Source of the DNA: an uncultured Streptococcus sp.
GTDB taxonomy: Bacteria; Bacillota; Bacilli; Lactobacillales; Streptococcaceae
Length of the DNA: 17,913 bases
Direction: 5' to 3'
Assembly (NCBI GenBank): GCA_934215455.1
Contig: CAKPZX010000035.1
Location: 1-17,913, forward strand
Below, one piece after another: positions 7,901 through 15,122 of the stretch (position 1 is the first letter of the stretch; the number at the start of each line of letters is the position of its first letter). The notes beneath the pieces were generated by a model. The model was not told the origin of the DNA. It saw only the letters and a program-made list of their open reading frames with translations, and did no database searches. The translations under genes and the position numbers were made by a program.

Positions 7901-8401
7901 ATGAGTGAAGCAATTATTGCTAAAAAAGCGGAACTTGTTGACGTGGTAGCTGAAAAAATGAAAGCTGCTGCATCAATCGTCGTTGTAGATTCTCGCGGTT
8001 TGACAGTTGAGCAAGATACAGTTCTCCGTCGCAACCTTCGCGGAAGCGAAGTTGAGTTTAAAGTGATCAAAAACTCAATCTTGCGTCGTGCAGCTGAAAA
8101 AGCTGGTCTTGAAGATCTTGCATCTGTATTCGTTGGACCTTCTGCAGTAGCATTTTCTAACGAAGATGTTATCGCACCTGCGAAAATCTTGAACGATTTT
8201 GCAAAAGACGCTGAAGCACTTGAAATCAAAGGTGGTGCAATCGAAGGCGCTGTCGCATCTAAAGAAGAGATTCTTGCACTTGCAACTCTTCCAAACCGCG
8301 AAGGACTTCTTTCTATGCTCCTTTCTGTACTTCAAGCGCCAGTGCGCAACGTTGCTCTTGCAGTCAAAGCGGTTGCAGACAACAAAGAAGACGCAGCTTA
8401 A
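7901..8401 (+). CDS. rplJ: 50S ribosomal protein L10
   Basis: L10 forms the base of the ribosomal stalk: it binds 23S rRNA and, through its C-terminal helix, carries L7/L12 dimers. The ATG at 7901 is chosen because GGAGGTG lies about 10 bases before it and MSEAIIAKK is the usual start; the frame is open further upstream from a TTG at 7838, but that part is leader RNA. The 166-residue length is normal. The fold is clear from [32 protein letters not shown] and FVGPSAVAF; the alanine-rich C-terminus ([17 protein letters not shown]) is the L12-binding helix. It is followed by rplL after 75 bases. Confidence 0.98.
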   Translation: MSEAIIAKKAELVDVVAEKMKAAASIVVVDSRGLTVEQDTVLRRNLRGSEVEFKVIKNSILRRAAEKAGLEDLASVFVGPSAVAFSNEDVIAPAKILNDFAKDAEALEIKGGAIEGAVASKEEILALATLPNREGLLSMLLSVLQAPVRNVALAVKAVADNKEDAA

Positions 8402-8407
8402 TCTTAA

Positions 8408-8422
8408 GCTACGCAGCGTAGC
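8408..8422 (+). other. Hairpin in the rplJ-rplL spacer
   Basis: GCTAC (8408-8412) pairs with GTAGC (8418-8422) around GCAGC, seven bases after rplJ, and A-rich sequence follows rather than a T run. It is not a terminator. It could stabilise or punctuate the mRNA between genes whose products are needed at about 1:4. Confidence 0.55.
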
Positions 8423-8476
8423 CTAGCTACAAAAAAATAAAAACATAAAATTAAAACTTATTTGGAGGAAATAACA

Positions 8477-8845
8477 ATGGCATTGAACATTGAAAACATT
8501 ATTGCTGAAATTAAAGAAGCTTCAATCCTTGAATTGAACGACCTTGTAAAAGCTATCGAAGAAGAATTTGGTGTAACTGCAGCTGCTCCTGTAGCTGTTG
8601 CTGCAGCTGGTGCTGCTGACGCAGGTGCTGCTAAAGATTCATTCGATATCGAATTGACATCTGCAGGCGACAAGAAAGTCGGCGTTATCAAAGTTGTACG
8701 CGAAATCACTGGTCTTGGTCTTAAAGAAGCTAAAGAACTTGTTGATGGTGCACCTGGTGTCATCAAAGAAGGTGTTGCTGCAGCTGAAGCTGAAGAAATC
8801 AAAGGTAAATTGGAAGAAGCTGGAGCTTCAGTTACTCTTAAATAA
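8477..8845 (+). CDS. rplL: 50S ribosomal protein L7/L12
   Basis: L7/L12 is the multi-copy stalk protein that recruits translation GTPases. The 122-residue protein has an N-terminal dimerisation domain (about 1-32), an Ala/Gly/Val hinge (about 34-52) and a C-terminal factor-binding domain with [20 protein letters not shown] around 69-88. The ATG at 8477 has GGAGG eight bases before it; an in-frame TTG at 8462 lies before the ribosome site and is rejected. A strong terminator follows. Confidence 0.98.
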   Translation: MALNIENIIAEIKEASILELNDLVKAIEEEFGVTAAAPVAVAAAGAADAGAAKDSFDIELTSAGDKKVGVIKVVREITGLGLKEAKELVDGAPGVIKEGVAAAEAEEIKGKLEEAGASVTLK

Positions 8846-8865
8846 TCGAGTTTCCAATCAAAATG

Positions 8866-8895
8866 AAAACCGAGGTTTAGGCCTCGGTTTTTTTG
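8866..8895 (+). terminator. Terminator of the rplJ-rplL operon
   Basis: AAAACCGAGG (8866-8875) pairs with CCTCGGTTTT (8882-8891) around TTTAGG, followed by more T residues. Confidence 0.95.
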
Positions 8896-9003
8896 TCGTT
8901 GAAAATAATGATGATAGAATGTGAATAGAGGGCTTTTATAAAGCTAACATGTGTAGCTCTCTTTATTTTCTCTAAACCTACTAAATAGTGCAGTTTTAAT
9001 GAT

Positions 9004-9020
9004 GTTACAATGATTTTACA
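9004..9020 (-). promoter_or_regulatory. WalR (VicR)-type box, inverted, upstream of the lipoprotein array
   Basis: Read on the - strand this is TGTAAA, five bases, TGTAAC: a full match to TGTWAH-N5-TGTWAH. It ends 14 bases before the -35 of the first lipoprotein promoter. The orientation is opposite to that at 5891, and one chance match in 18 kb of low-GC DNA is possible, so confidence is lower. Confidence 0.6.
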
Positions 9021-9034
9021 TTTGCTATATTCCC

Positions 9035-9063
9035 TTGAGATGTTGCTAATTTGTTGCTATAAT
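9035..9063 (+). promoter_or_regulatory. Promoter of lipoprotein gene 1
   Basis: TTGAGA (9035-9040), a 17-base spacer and TATAAT (9058-9063) with TGC, an extended -10. It overlaps the upstream in-frame ATG at 9062, which therefore cannot be the start codon. Confidence 0.85.
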
Positions 9064-9094
9064 GGCTATAATTCATATCATAAAGGAGAAGATG

Positions 9095-9538
9095 ATGAAA
9101 AATTTTAAACGTCTTTTGTTAGCTGTTGTAGCTGTCTTTGCAGCCGTCCTTTTGGTAGCTTGTGGCGCTAAAAGCGATAATGGGACTTACGTGTTTGAGC
9201 CTACTAAGGATGAGATCAAAGATATTATGCCAAGTGAATTTCAATCTTTGATAGGTGATAATTACTCATTCACTATTTCGATTACAATCAATGATAAGAA
9301 AGGTGAGATGAAAGTAGACACCAATGCAGGTGGTCAAAATGTAAATCAAGTGATTGATTTGGAAGTAGACCAAAAAGCTAAAACTCTTGTCTCAGAAAAT
9401 GAGTATGGGAAAGCGGAAATTACTTATCAAGTTTCAGGAAATGTGTTAACGATTAAGAATGTGAAGAATTCTTTGATGGGTGACACAGACATGTTTAATA
9501 ACTACATGAAAATTGCTAAGTTCAAAAAAGTTAAATAA
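9095..9538 (+). CDS. Small lipoprotein, paralog 1 of a tandem family
   Basis: The 147-residue predicted lipoprotein has a type II signal peptide: KNFKR, a hydrophobic run and the lipobox LVAC with the lipidated Cys23. ATG 9095 is chosen over 9092 and 9062 because it matches the starts of the three paralogs and sits six bases after AAAGGAG; 9062 lies in the -10 hexamer. The mature part shares CGAKSDNGTYV, a TISITINDKKGEMK strand, a VDQKAKTL strand, and an ending like FKKVK with its neighbours, suggesting a small beta-rich fold at the outer face of the membrane. It is the most divergent in its middle part of the first three. The function is not recognised. A WalR-type box lies upstream. Confidence 0.9.
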   Translation: MKNFKRLLLAVVAVFAAVLLVACGAKSDNGTYVFEPTKDEIKDIMPSEFQSLIGDNYSFTISITINDKKGEMKVDTNAGGQNVNQVIDLEVDQKAKTLVSENEYGKAEITYQVSGNVLTIKNVKNSLMGDTDMFNNYMKIAKFKKVK

Positions 9539-9546
9539 GCAATCAT

Positions 9547-9575
9547 GGCGGGATTTAAATTCCGCCTTATTCTAT
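9547..9575 (+). terminator. Weak terminator after lipoprotein gene 1
   Basis: GGCGG (9547-9551) pairs with CCGCC (9562-9566), extended by weaker pairs inside. The following tract is T-rich but broken. Confidence 0.6.
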
Positions 9576-9627
9576 TTCTTTGTTGATACAAGAAATATTA
9601 CAAGAATATGACATTTATAAACTTTCA

Positions 9628-9656
9628 TTGCGGTGGATTGGAAATGTTGCTATAAT
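9628..9656 (+). promoter_or_regulatory. Promoter of lipoprotein gene 2
   Basis: TTGCGG (9628-9633), a 17-base spacer and TATAAT (9651-9656). It shares GTTGCTATAAT with the gene 1 promoter. Confidence 0.75.
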
Positions 9657-9685
9657 AGGGTTAAACTAACTAAAAAGGAGAAGTT

Positions 9686-10138
9686 ATGAAAAACTTTAAA
9701 CGTATTCTTTTGGCTGTAGTAGCTGTTTTTGCAGCAGTCCTCTTGGTGGCATGTGGTGCCAAAAGTGATAACGGGACTTATGTCTACAAACCATCAAAAA
9801 CTGAAGTGAAGGAAATCCTTGAAGAACAAGGTGCTCCAAGTTCAAGTGTAGATGCATTGATCGACAATGTTAAATTGGAAGTTTCAGTGACCATTAAAGA
9901 CAAAACAGGTAGCCTTAAAATTAAAGGTGAAATGATGGGACAAAAGACTGACCAATCATTTGATATGAAAGTTGACCAACAAAAGAAAACTCTTCAATCT
10001 AAAACAGGTGAAGGTGAGAAGGTTAAATACAAAGTTTCAGGCGATGTGTTCACTTTTGATTTATCTGGTCAGAAGAGTTCAGGTCATGAAGCCGCTTTGG
10101 AAATGTTCAAAAACGCTAAATTCAAACGTACAAAATAA
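9686..10138 (+). CDS. Small lipoprotein, paralog 2
   Basis: The 150-residue predicted lipoprotein has a type II signal (KNFKRILLAVVAVFAAV), lipobox LVAC and Cys23. AAGGAG precedes the ATG by five or six bases. After CGAKSDNGTYVYKPSKTE comes a helix-like segment (VKEILEEQG), then alternating strands (SVTIKDKTGSLKI, MKVDQQKKTL, VKYKVSGDVFTFDLS) and the basic end KNAKFKRTK. It shares 81 bases with gene 3 that differ at one position, covering the lipobox and the first mature residues. No domain family is recognised; a general ligand-binding, immunity-like or envelope-stress role are all possible. Confidence 0.9.
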   Translation: MKNFKRILLAVVAVFAAVLLVACGAKSDNGTYVYKPSKTEVKEILEEQGAPSSSVDALIDNVKLEVSVTIKDKTGSLKIKGEMMGQKTDQSFDMKVDQQKKTLQSKTGEGEKVKYKVSGDVFTFDLSGQKSSGHEAALEMFKNAKFKRTK

Positions 10139-10144
10139 TATAAG

Positions 10145-10178
10145 AGAAGGGCAGAGAGTATCTGCTCTTTTTCTTCTT
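10145..10178 (+). terminator. Terminator after lipoprotein gene 2
   Basis: AGAAGGGCAGA (10145-10155) pairs with TCTGCTCTTTTT (10161-10172) around GAGTA, with some G-T pairs; T-rich sequence follows. Confidence 0.8.
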
Positions 10179-10187
10179 TAAAACATC

Positions 10188-10216
10188 TTGAATCGGTATT
10201 AAAATAGTGGTAAAAT
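10188..10216 (+). promoter_or_regulatory. Promoter of lipoprotein gene 3
   Basis: TTGAAT (10188-10193), a 17-base spacer and TAAAAT (10211-10216) with TGG. The region 10180-10246 is a near copy of 10737-10803. Confidence 0.75.
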
Positions 10217-10246
10217 CTGATTATAAAATACATTAGGAGATTGATT

Positions 10247-10696
10247 ATGAAAAATATTAAACGTATTCTTTTAGCTTTCGTTGCAGTTTTTGCAGCAGTC
10301 CTCTTGGTGGCATGTGGTGCCAAAAGTGATAATGGGACTTATGTCTACAAACCATCAAAAACTGAACTCAAGAAAATTCTTGAGGAGCAAGGCTTATCAG
10401 GTAGTCAATTAGAGTCTATTGGAAACGTTATTAATTTTGAAGTTTCTATTAAGATCAAAGATTCTAAAGGAACCCTCAGCATCGCGGGTGAAGTCGCTGG
10501 TCAAAAGAATGAGCGATCTTATGATGTCAAAATCAATCAAAAAGAGAAAACAATCTCGTCAAATGATGGTAGAGGAGAAAAGATTACATATAAGGTTGAT
10601 GGTGACTATTTGACATTTGATCTTTCTAAGTTAAGTAATAGCAACCAAGGGGATCTTATGATTCTTAAAAATGCTAAACTCAAACGCACAAAATAA
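10247..10696 (+). CDS. Small lipoprotein, paralog 3 (mosaic of 2 and 4)
   Basis: The 149-residue predicted lipoprotein has lipobox LVAC and Cys23. The ATG at 10247 lies seven bases after GGAG; an in-frame TTG six bases earlier is less likely. Its lipobox and first mature residues (CGAKSDNGTYVYKPSKTE) are almost base-identical to gene 2, while its promoter, its last 36 bases and its terminator are almost identical to gene 4. The mature domain shows the same order of strands as its neighbours (VSIKIKDSKGTLSI, VKINQKEKTI, ITYKVDGDYLTFDLSKL) and ends LKNAKLKRTK. Its function is not recognised. Confidence 0.9.
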   Translation: MKNIKRILLAFVAVFAAVLLVACGAKSDNGTYVYKPSKTELKKILEEQGLSGSQLESIGNVINFEVSIKIKDSKGTLSIAGEVAGQKNERSYDVKINQKEKTISSNDGRGEKITYKVDGDYLTFDLSKLSNSNQGDLMILKNAKLKRTK

Positions 10697-10704
10697 AGCG
10701 ACTG

Positions 10705-10736
10705 AAGAGTGGGGAAACCTGCTCTTTTCTTTTTTT
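10705..10736 (+). terminator. Terminator after lipoprotein gene 3
   Basis: AAGAGTGGG (10705-10713) pairs with CCTGCTCTT (10718-10726), including two G-T pairs, and is followed by a long T tract. Confidence 0.85.
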
Positions 10737-10810
10737 AAAATATCTTGAATTAGTATTAAAATAATGGTAAAATCTGATTATAAAATACATTAGGAGATTG
10801 ATTATGAAAA
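10737..10810 (+). repeat. Duplicated promoter/start block (copy of 10180-10253)
   Basis: The 74 bases from 10737 to the first codons of gene 4 match 10180-10253 with four differences, including both promoter hexamers and the ribosome site. The block was duplicated with the gene or homogenised later. Confidence 0.85.
10745..10773 (+). promoter_or_regulatory. Promoter of lipoprotein gene 4
   Basis: TTGAAT (10745-10750), a 17-base spacer and TAAAAT (10768-10773) with TGG. Confidence 0.75.
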
Positions 10811-11226
10811 ATGTTAAACGCCTTATGTTAGGTATTGTTGCTATTTTTGCAGTTGTTCTGTTAGTAGCTTGTGGTGCTAAAAGTGATAATGGGACCTACA
10901 AAATGGAGACGAATATTAATCAGTTAATGGGGCAAGATTCAGAATCTGAAGTGTCGAAAGATGCGAAAGTTACCATTGAATTGACTATTAAAGATTCAAA
11001 AGGGGAATTAAAAATTATTCAGAAGATAGCTGGTAATGAAGTACCAATAAAATTGGATTTAAAAGTTGATCAAAAGGAAAAATCATTAAAACGTTCTTAT
11101 GGTGATATGGAGTTGAAATACAACATCAAAGGTGATGAATTGACATTTGATTTATCTAAATTAAGTTCTAGTGACCAAGCGAATCTTCTTATTCTTAAAA
11201 ATGCTAAACTCAAACGCACGAAATAA
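10804..11226 (+). CDS. Small lipoprotein, paralog 4
   Basis: The 140-residue predicted lipoprotein is the shortest of the four. It has a type II signal (KNVKRLMLGIVAIFAVV), lipobox LVAC and Cys23, then CGAKSDNGTYKME, lacking the YKPSKTE helix segment of genes 2 and 3. The strands IELTIKDSKGELKI, LKVDQKEKSL, LKYNIKGDELTFDLSKL and the end LKNAKLKRTK are shared. GGAG lies seven bases before the ATG. The last 36 bases and the terminator are nearly identical to gene 3. It lies just upstream of the ABC exporter genes but has its own terminator. Confidence 0.9.
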   Translation: MKNVKRLMLGIVAIFAVVLLVACGAKSDNGTYKMETNINQLMGQDSESEVSKDAKVTIELTIKDSKGELKIIQKIAGNEVPIKLDLKVDQKEKSLKRSYGDMELKYNIKGDELTFDLSKLSSSDQANLLILKNAKLKRTK

Positions 11227-11234
11227 TGCATATG

Positions 11235-11266
11235 AAGAGTGGGAAAACCTGCTCTTTTGCTTTACT
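11235..11266 (+). terminator. Terminator after lipoprotein gene 4
   Basis: AAGAGTGGG (11235-11243) pairs with CCTGCTCTT (11248-11256) around AAAA, then a broken T tract. It is a sister of the stem at 10705. Confidence 0.8.
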
Positions 11267-11288
11267 TTTATGACTGGTTTGATATAAT
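11261..11288 (+). promoter_or_regulatory. Promoter of the ABC exporter operon
   Basis: TATAAT (11283-11288) with TGA gives an extended -10; TTTACT (11261-11266) at 16 bases is a moderate -35. Confidence 0.7.
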
Positions 11289-11303
11289 AAATGAGACTAC
11301 AGA

Positions 11304-11355
11304 TGGGACTGGGGCAGGAATGATTTTCTTTGAAAATGATTTCGTCTCGCTCCCT
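11304..11355 (+). repeat. Imperfect inverted repeat in the ABC exporter leader
   Basis: A long imperfect hairpin lies between promoter and ribosome site. The inner arms ATTTTC (11323-11328) and GAAAAT (11332-11337) close a TTT loop; outer arms starting GGGAC and ending CTCCC pair with mismatches. Its plan (TGGGAC...GATTTCGTC...TCCC) recalls small intergenic palindromes of Mitis-group streptococci, from memory only. It might be an mRNA element or a mobile miniature repeat. Confidence 0.55.
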
Positions 11356-11403
11356 CTTTTCTGTGTGATCAAGGTTATTATTTATGGAAAAGGAGAATCA
11401 TCT

Positions 11404-13140
11404 ATGCTTTATATTTGGTCCTACTTGAAAAAGTATCCCAAGTGGCTAGCCCTGAACCTATTTTCAGCAGTCCTGTTTGTTATTGTCAATTTGGGCTTGC
11501 CAACGATTCTAGCTCGAATGATTGATGAGGGGATTAACCCGCGTGATGTGGATCGGCTGTATTTCTGGGGCTGGGTCATGTTTGCGATCATTTTGCTTGG
11601 GATTGTGGGGCGGATTATCTTGTCTTACGCGGTTGGTCAACTAACGACCACTATGGTCCGTGATATGCGCAATGACCTCTATGCTAAGTTACAGGAGTAC
11701 TCGCATCACGAGTATGAGCAAATTGGGGTATCGTCATTGGTCACTCGCTTGACTTCTGATGCCTTTGTTTTGATGCAGTTTGCGGATTCTATGTTGAAGA
11801 TGGGGGTCATCACACCCTTGATGATGGTTTCCAGCGTTCTCTTGATTCTGACAACCAGTCCTTCTTTAGCGTGGATTGTAGCAGTATCTGTACCATTTCT
11901 TGCTGTCGTCGTCTGGTATGTAGCAGTTAAGACACGTCCTCTTTCTGAGAAGCAACAAAAGACACTCGACCATCTTAACCAGTTTGCACGTGAAAATTTG
12001 ACAGGACTTCGTGTGATTCGTGCCTTTGCCCGTGAAGAATTCCAGGAAGAGAAATTTGCGGCTGAAAATGAAGTCTATGCGGAAAACTCGAATAAATTGT
12101 TCAAACTAACTGGTTTTACAGAACCCCTATTTGTGCAGATCATCATTGCTATGATTGTGGCGATTGTCTGGTTTGCTTTGGATCCTCTTCATGACGGTAG
12201 TTTGAAAATTGGGGATCTGGTTGCCTTTATTGAGTATAGCTTCCACGCGCTCTTATCTTTCCTCTTTTTAGCCAATCTCTTTACCATGTATCCTCGGACT
12301 GCGGTTTCTAGCCGTCGTCTCAAGGAAATCATGGACATGCCCATTTCGATCGATCCAAATGAGAATGGTGTAACAGAAACAGCCTCTCGTGGCTATTTGG
12401 AATTTGACAATGTCACCTTTGCTTATCCAGGTGAGACGGAGAGTCCGGTTCTCCACAACATTTCCTTTCAAGCCAAACCTGGCGAAACAATCGCCTTTAT
12501 CGGTTCGACCGGTTCTGGGAAATCTTCACTTGTGCAGTTGATTCCTCGCTTCTATGATGTAACACTTGGAAAGATTTTGGTAGATGGTGTGGATGTTCGC
12601 GACTACAATCTGAAAGCCCTTCGCCAAAAGATTGGTTTTATTCCGCAAAAGGCCTTGCTCTTCACAGGAACCATTGCTGAAAACCTTCGTTATGGGAAAG
12701 AAGATGCCTCTGTACAAGAACTAGAACAAGCGGCTGAAATTTCCCAAGCCAAGGAATTTATCGACAGTCGTGAGGAACGCTTTGATACGCATTTGGCAGA
12801 AGGTGGTAGCAACCTTTCGGGTGGTCAAAAACAACGCTTGTCCATCGCTCGTGCTGTTGTCAAAGATCCTGATGTCTTTATTTTTGATGATTCCTTCTCT
12901 GCCTTAGACTACAAGACGGATGCCACTTTGCGGAAGCGTCTCAAAGAAGTCACAGGAGATGCGACCGTTTTGATCGTAGCGCAACGTGTGGGAACCATTA
13001 TGGATGCGGATCAGATTATTGTCTTGGACCAAGGAGAGATCGTTGGTCGAGGAACCCACGATGAATTGATGGAAAGCAATGAGATCTATCGTGAAATTGC
13101 TAATTCGCAGCTCGATAGTCCATCATTAACAGAGGAATAG
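11404..13140 (+). CDS. Heterodimeric ABC exporter, subunit with degenerate ATP site
   Basis: This 578-residue half-transporter has an N-terminal membrane domain (about 1-310, six hydrophobic segments) and a C-terminal ATPase. The ATG at 11404 has AAGGAG eight bases before it; the longer frame from 11239 would start in the previous terminator stem. In the ATPase: Walker A GSTGSGKSS at 367-375, Q-loop Gln415, canonical signature LSGGQ at 471-475, Walker B VFIFDD at 491-496 with Asp496 where the catalytic Glu should be, and Gln527 in AQRVGTI replacing the switch His. These substitutions are typical of the degenerate subunit of heterodimeric multidrug-type exporters (LmrCD, BmrCD, TM287/288, PatAB). 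The partner gene follows after 13 bases. The substrate is unknown; drugs, lipids or peptides are possible. Confidence 0.92.
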   Translation: MLYIWSYLKKYPKWLALNLFSAVLFVIVNLGLPTILARMIDEGINPRDVDRLYFWGWVMFAIILLGIVGRIILSYAVGQLTTTMVRDMRNDLYAKLQEYSHHEYEQIGVSSLVTRLTSDAFVLMQFADSMLKMGVITPLMMVSSVLLILTTSPSLAWIVAVSVPFLAVVVWYVAVKTRPLSEKQQKTLDHLNQFARENLTGLRVIRAFAREEFQEEKFAAENEVYAENSNKLFKLTGFTEPLFVQIIIAMIVAIVWFALDPLHDGSLKIGDLVAFIEYSFHALLSFLFLANLFTMYPRTAVSSRRLKEIMDMPISIDPNENGVTETASRGYLEFDNVTFAYPGETESPVLHNISFQAKPGETIAFIGSTGSGKSSLVQLIPRFYDVTLGKILVDGVDVRDYNLKALRQKIGFIPQKALLFTGTIAENLRYGKEDASVQELEQAAEISQAKEFIDSREERFDTHLAEGGSNLSGGQKQRLSIARAVVKDPDVFIFDDSFSALDYKTDATLRKRLKEVTGDATVLIVAQRVGTIMDADQIIVLDQGEIVGRGTHDELMESNEIYREIANSQLDSPSLTEE

Positions 13141-13153
13141 AAAGGAGAAGCAG

Positions 13154-14932
13154 ATGAAACAAGAACAAAACAGTTTTTCTAGACTATGGACTTATTTGAG
13201 AGCCTATCGCTTGGAAGTTTGCTTGTCCATTTTCTTAAAAATCCTGAGTGTCGTCATGAGTGTTGTCGAACCCTTTGTTTTGGGACTTGCCATTACGGAG
13301 TTGACAAAAAATCTCATGGATATGGCAAAAGGCCTTGCGGGAGCTGGTCTTAATACCTCCTATATTGCGATCATTATGACGCTCTATCTATTCCGTGGGG
13401 TCCTCTATGAGTTAGGATCTTATTATTCCAACTATTTCATGACCAATGCTGTTCAAAAGACCGTTCAGGACATGCGAAATGATTTGTCTCATAAAATCAA
13501 TCACATTCCCGTTTCTTATTTTGACCGGCATCAGTTCGGAGATTTACTAGGACGTTTTACTAGCGATGTCGAAACCGTCTCGAATGCCTTGCAACAGTCC
13601 TTCTTACAAATCGTTAATGCGATCTTTACCTTGCTCTTTGTCATCAGCATGGTCTTATACTTAAACATCCAGCTGGGGCTAGTGGTCATCTTGTCCATTC
13701 CGATCACTTATTTCAGTGCTCGATTTATCATGAAAAAATCTCAGCCTTACTTTAAAGAGCAGGCAGATGTTTTGGGGGCAATGAACGGCTTTGTACAAGA
13801 AAATTTAACAGGTTTTAATGTCCTCAAACTGTACGTCCGAGAAAAATCTTCCCAGGAAGAGTTTCATGATATTACTCATCACCTTCAAAAAGTAGGTTTC
13901 AAGGCTAATTTCATTTCTGGCTTAATGATGCCGATTTTAAATGGGATTTCGGATTTGACTTATCTCATTATTGCTTTGTTTGGTGGCTTGCAAGTGATAG
14001 CAGGTCGTTTGACTGTCGGGAATATGCAGGCCTTCGTTCAATATGTTTGGCAGATCAACCAACCGATTCAAAACTTGACCCAATTGGCAGGACAGCTACA
14101 AAGTGCCAAATCGTCTCTAGACCGGATTTTCCAAGTCATGGATGAGCCAGATGAAGTAGCAAATGTGACAGAAACCCTCTCTGGAGATTTGACAGGGCAA
14201 GTCAGCTTTAAAAACGTGGATTTCCAATATGTAGCGGACAAACCCTTGATTCGTGATTTTAACCTAGAAGTCAAACCAGGTGAAATGGTGGCCATTGTCG
14301 GACCGACCGGAGCAGGGAAAACAACTCTGATTAATCTGCTGATGCGCTTTTACGATGTGACTGCGGGATCGATTACAGTCGATGGTCATGATATTTGTCA
14401 TCTATCTCGCCAAGATTACCGCAAGCAATTCGGAATGGTGCTTCAGGATGCTTGGTTATATGAAGGGACCATCAAAGAAAACCTTCGCTTTGGTAATCTC
14501 GAAGCAACGGATGAAGAAATTGTGGAAGCTGCAAAGGCAGCCAATGTCGATCACTTTATCCGGACACTTCCTGGTGGTTACAATATGGAAATGAACCAGG
14601 AGTCTAGCAATATTTCTCTTGGGCAAAAGCAACTTCTAACTATTGCGCGTGCGCTCCTAGCGGATCCTAAGATTTTGATTTTGGATGAAGCGACGTCTTC
14701 TGTCGATACCCGTTTAGAGCTCTTGATTCAAAAAGCGATGAAGAATTTGATGAAAGGGCGGACTAGCTTTGTTATTGCTCACCGCTTGTCTACCATTCAA
14801 GAAGCAGATAAAATCCTTGTCCTCAAAGATGGCCAAATCATCGAGCAAGGAAATCACCAATCCTTGTTAGCAGATAAAGGATTCTACTATGAGCTCTACA
14901 ATAGCCAATTTTCAAATAAAAAAGCGGAATAA
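13154..14932 (+). CDS. Heterodimeric ABC exporter, catalytic subunit
   Basis: This 592-residue half-transporter has a membrane domain (about 1-325) and an ATPase. Walker A is GPTGAGKTT at 383-391, Gln431 is the Q-loop, Walker B ILILDE at 507-512 keeps the catalytic Glu512, and His543 in AHRLSTI is the switch. Its signature is altered: ISLGQ at 487-491 instead of LSGGQ. Paired with the upstream subunit this gives one complete ATP site (Walker motifs here plus LSGGQ there) and one degenerate site (D496/Q527 there plus ISLGQ here), so the two proteins are surely partners. AAAGGAG precedes the ATG. A strong terminator follows. Confidence 0.93.
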   Translation: MKQEQNSFSRLWTYLRAYRLEVCLSIFLKILSVVMSVVEPFVLGLAITELTKNLMDMAKGLAGAGLNTSYIAIIMTLYLFRGVLYELGSYYSNYFMTNAVQKTVQDMRNDLSHKINHIPVSYFDRHQFGDLLGRFTSDVETVSNALQQSFLQIVNAIFTLLFVISMVLYLNIQLGLVVILSIPITYFSARFIMKKSQPYFKEQADVLGAMNGFVQENLTGFNVLKLYVREKSSQEEFHDITHHLQKVGFKANFISGLMMPILNGISDLTYLIIALFGGLQVIAGRLTVGNMQAFVQYVWQINQPIQNLTQLAGQLQSAKSSLDRIFQVMDEPDEVANVTETLSGDLTGQVSFKNVDFQYVADKPLIRDFNLEVKPGEMVAIVGPTGAGKTTLINLLMRFYDVTAGSITVDGHDICHLSRQDYRKQFGMVLQDAWLYEGTIKENLRFGNLEATDEEIVEAAKAANVDHFIRTLPGGYNMEMNQESSNISLGQKQLLTIARALLADPKILILDEATSSVDTRLELLIQKAMKNLMKGRTSFVIAHRLSTIQEADKILVLKDGQIIEQGNHQSLLADKGFYYELYNSQFSNKKAE

Positions 14933-14944
14933 GCTTGTGTCATC

Positions 14945-14981
14945 AAAAGAGGTTTGAGAAAGCATTCTCAGCCTCTTTTTT
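14945..14981 (+). terminator. Terminator of the ABC exporter operon
   Basis: A two-part stem: AAAAGAGG (14945-14952) with CCTCTTTT (14972-14979), and TGAGAA (14955-14960) with TTCTCA (14965-14970), loop AGCA, then T residues. Confidence 0.93.
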
Positions 14982-15062
14982 CTTACTCATTTTTATTACT
15001 ACATAAAAAGGTTAACATTTCTGAAACAAATTGATACAGAATATTCACACAATTCACCTTGT

Positions 15063-15092
15063 TTGTCATGATAATTTTTATTAGGATAGAAT
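15063..15092 (+). promoter_or_regulatory. Promoter of the beta-helix glucanase gene
   Basis: TTGTCA (15063-15068), an 18-base spacer and TAGAAT (15087-15092). No WalR-type box is seen here. Confidence 0.65.
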
Positions 15093-15122
15093 CGTTGTAA
15101 AAAATAAAAGGAGAAATGTGTG

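Noticed and set aside
9586..9606. Possible WalR box upstream of lipoprotein gene 2
   Set aside because: On the - strand TGTAAT is followed by six rather than five bases and then TGTATC, which breaks the consensus.
11239..11403. 55 extra N-terminal codons on the first ABC gene
   Set aside because: The start would lie within the preceding terminator stem, upstream of the promoter -10, and a good ribosome site precedes ATG 11404.
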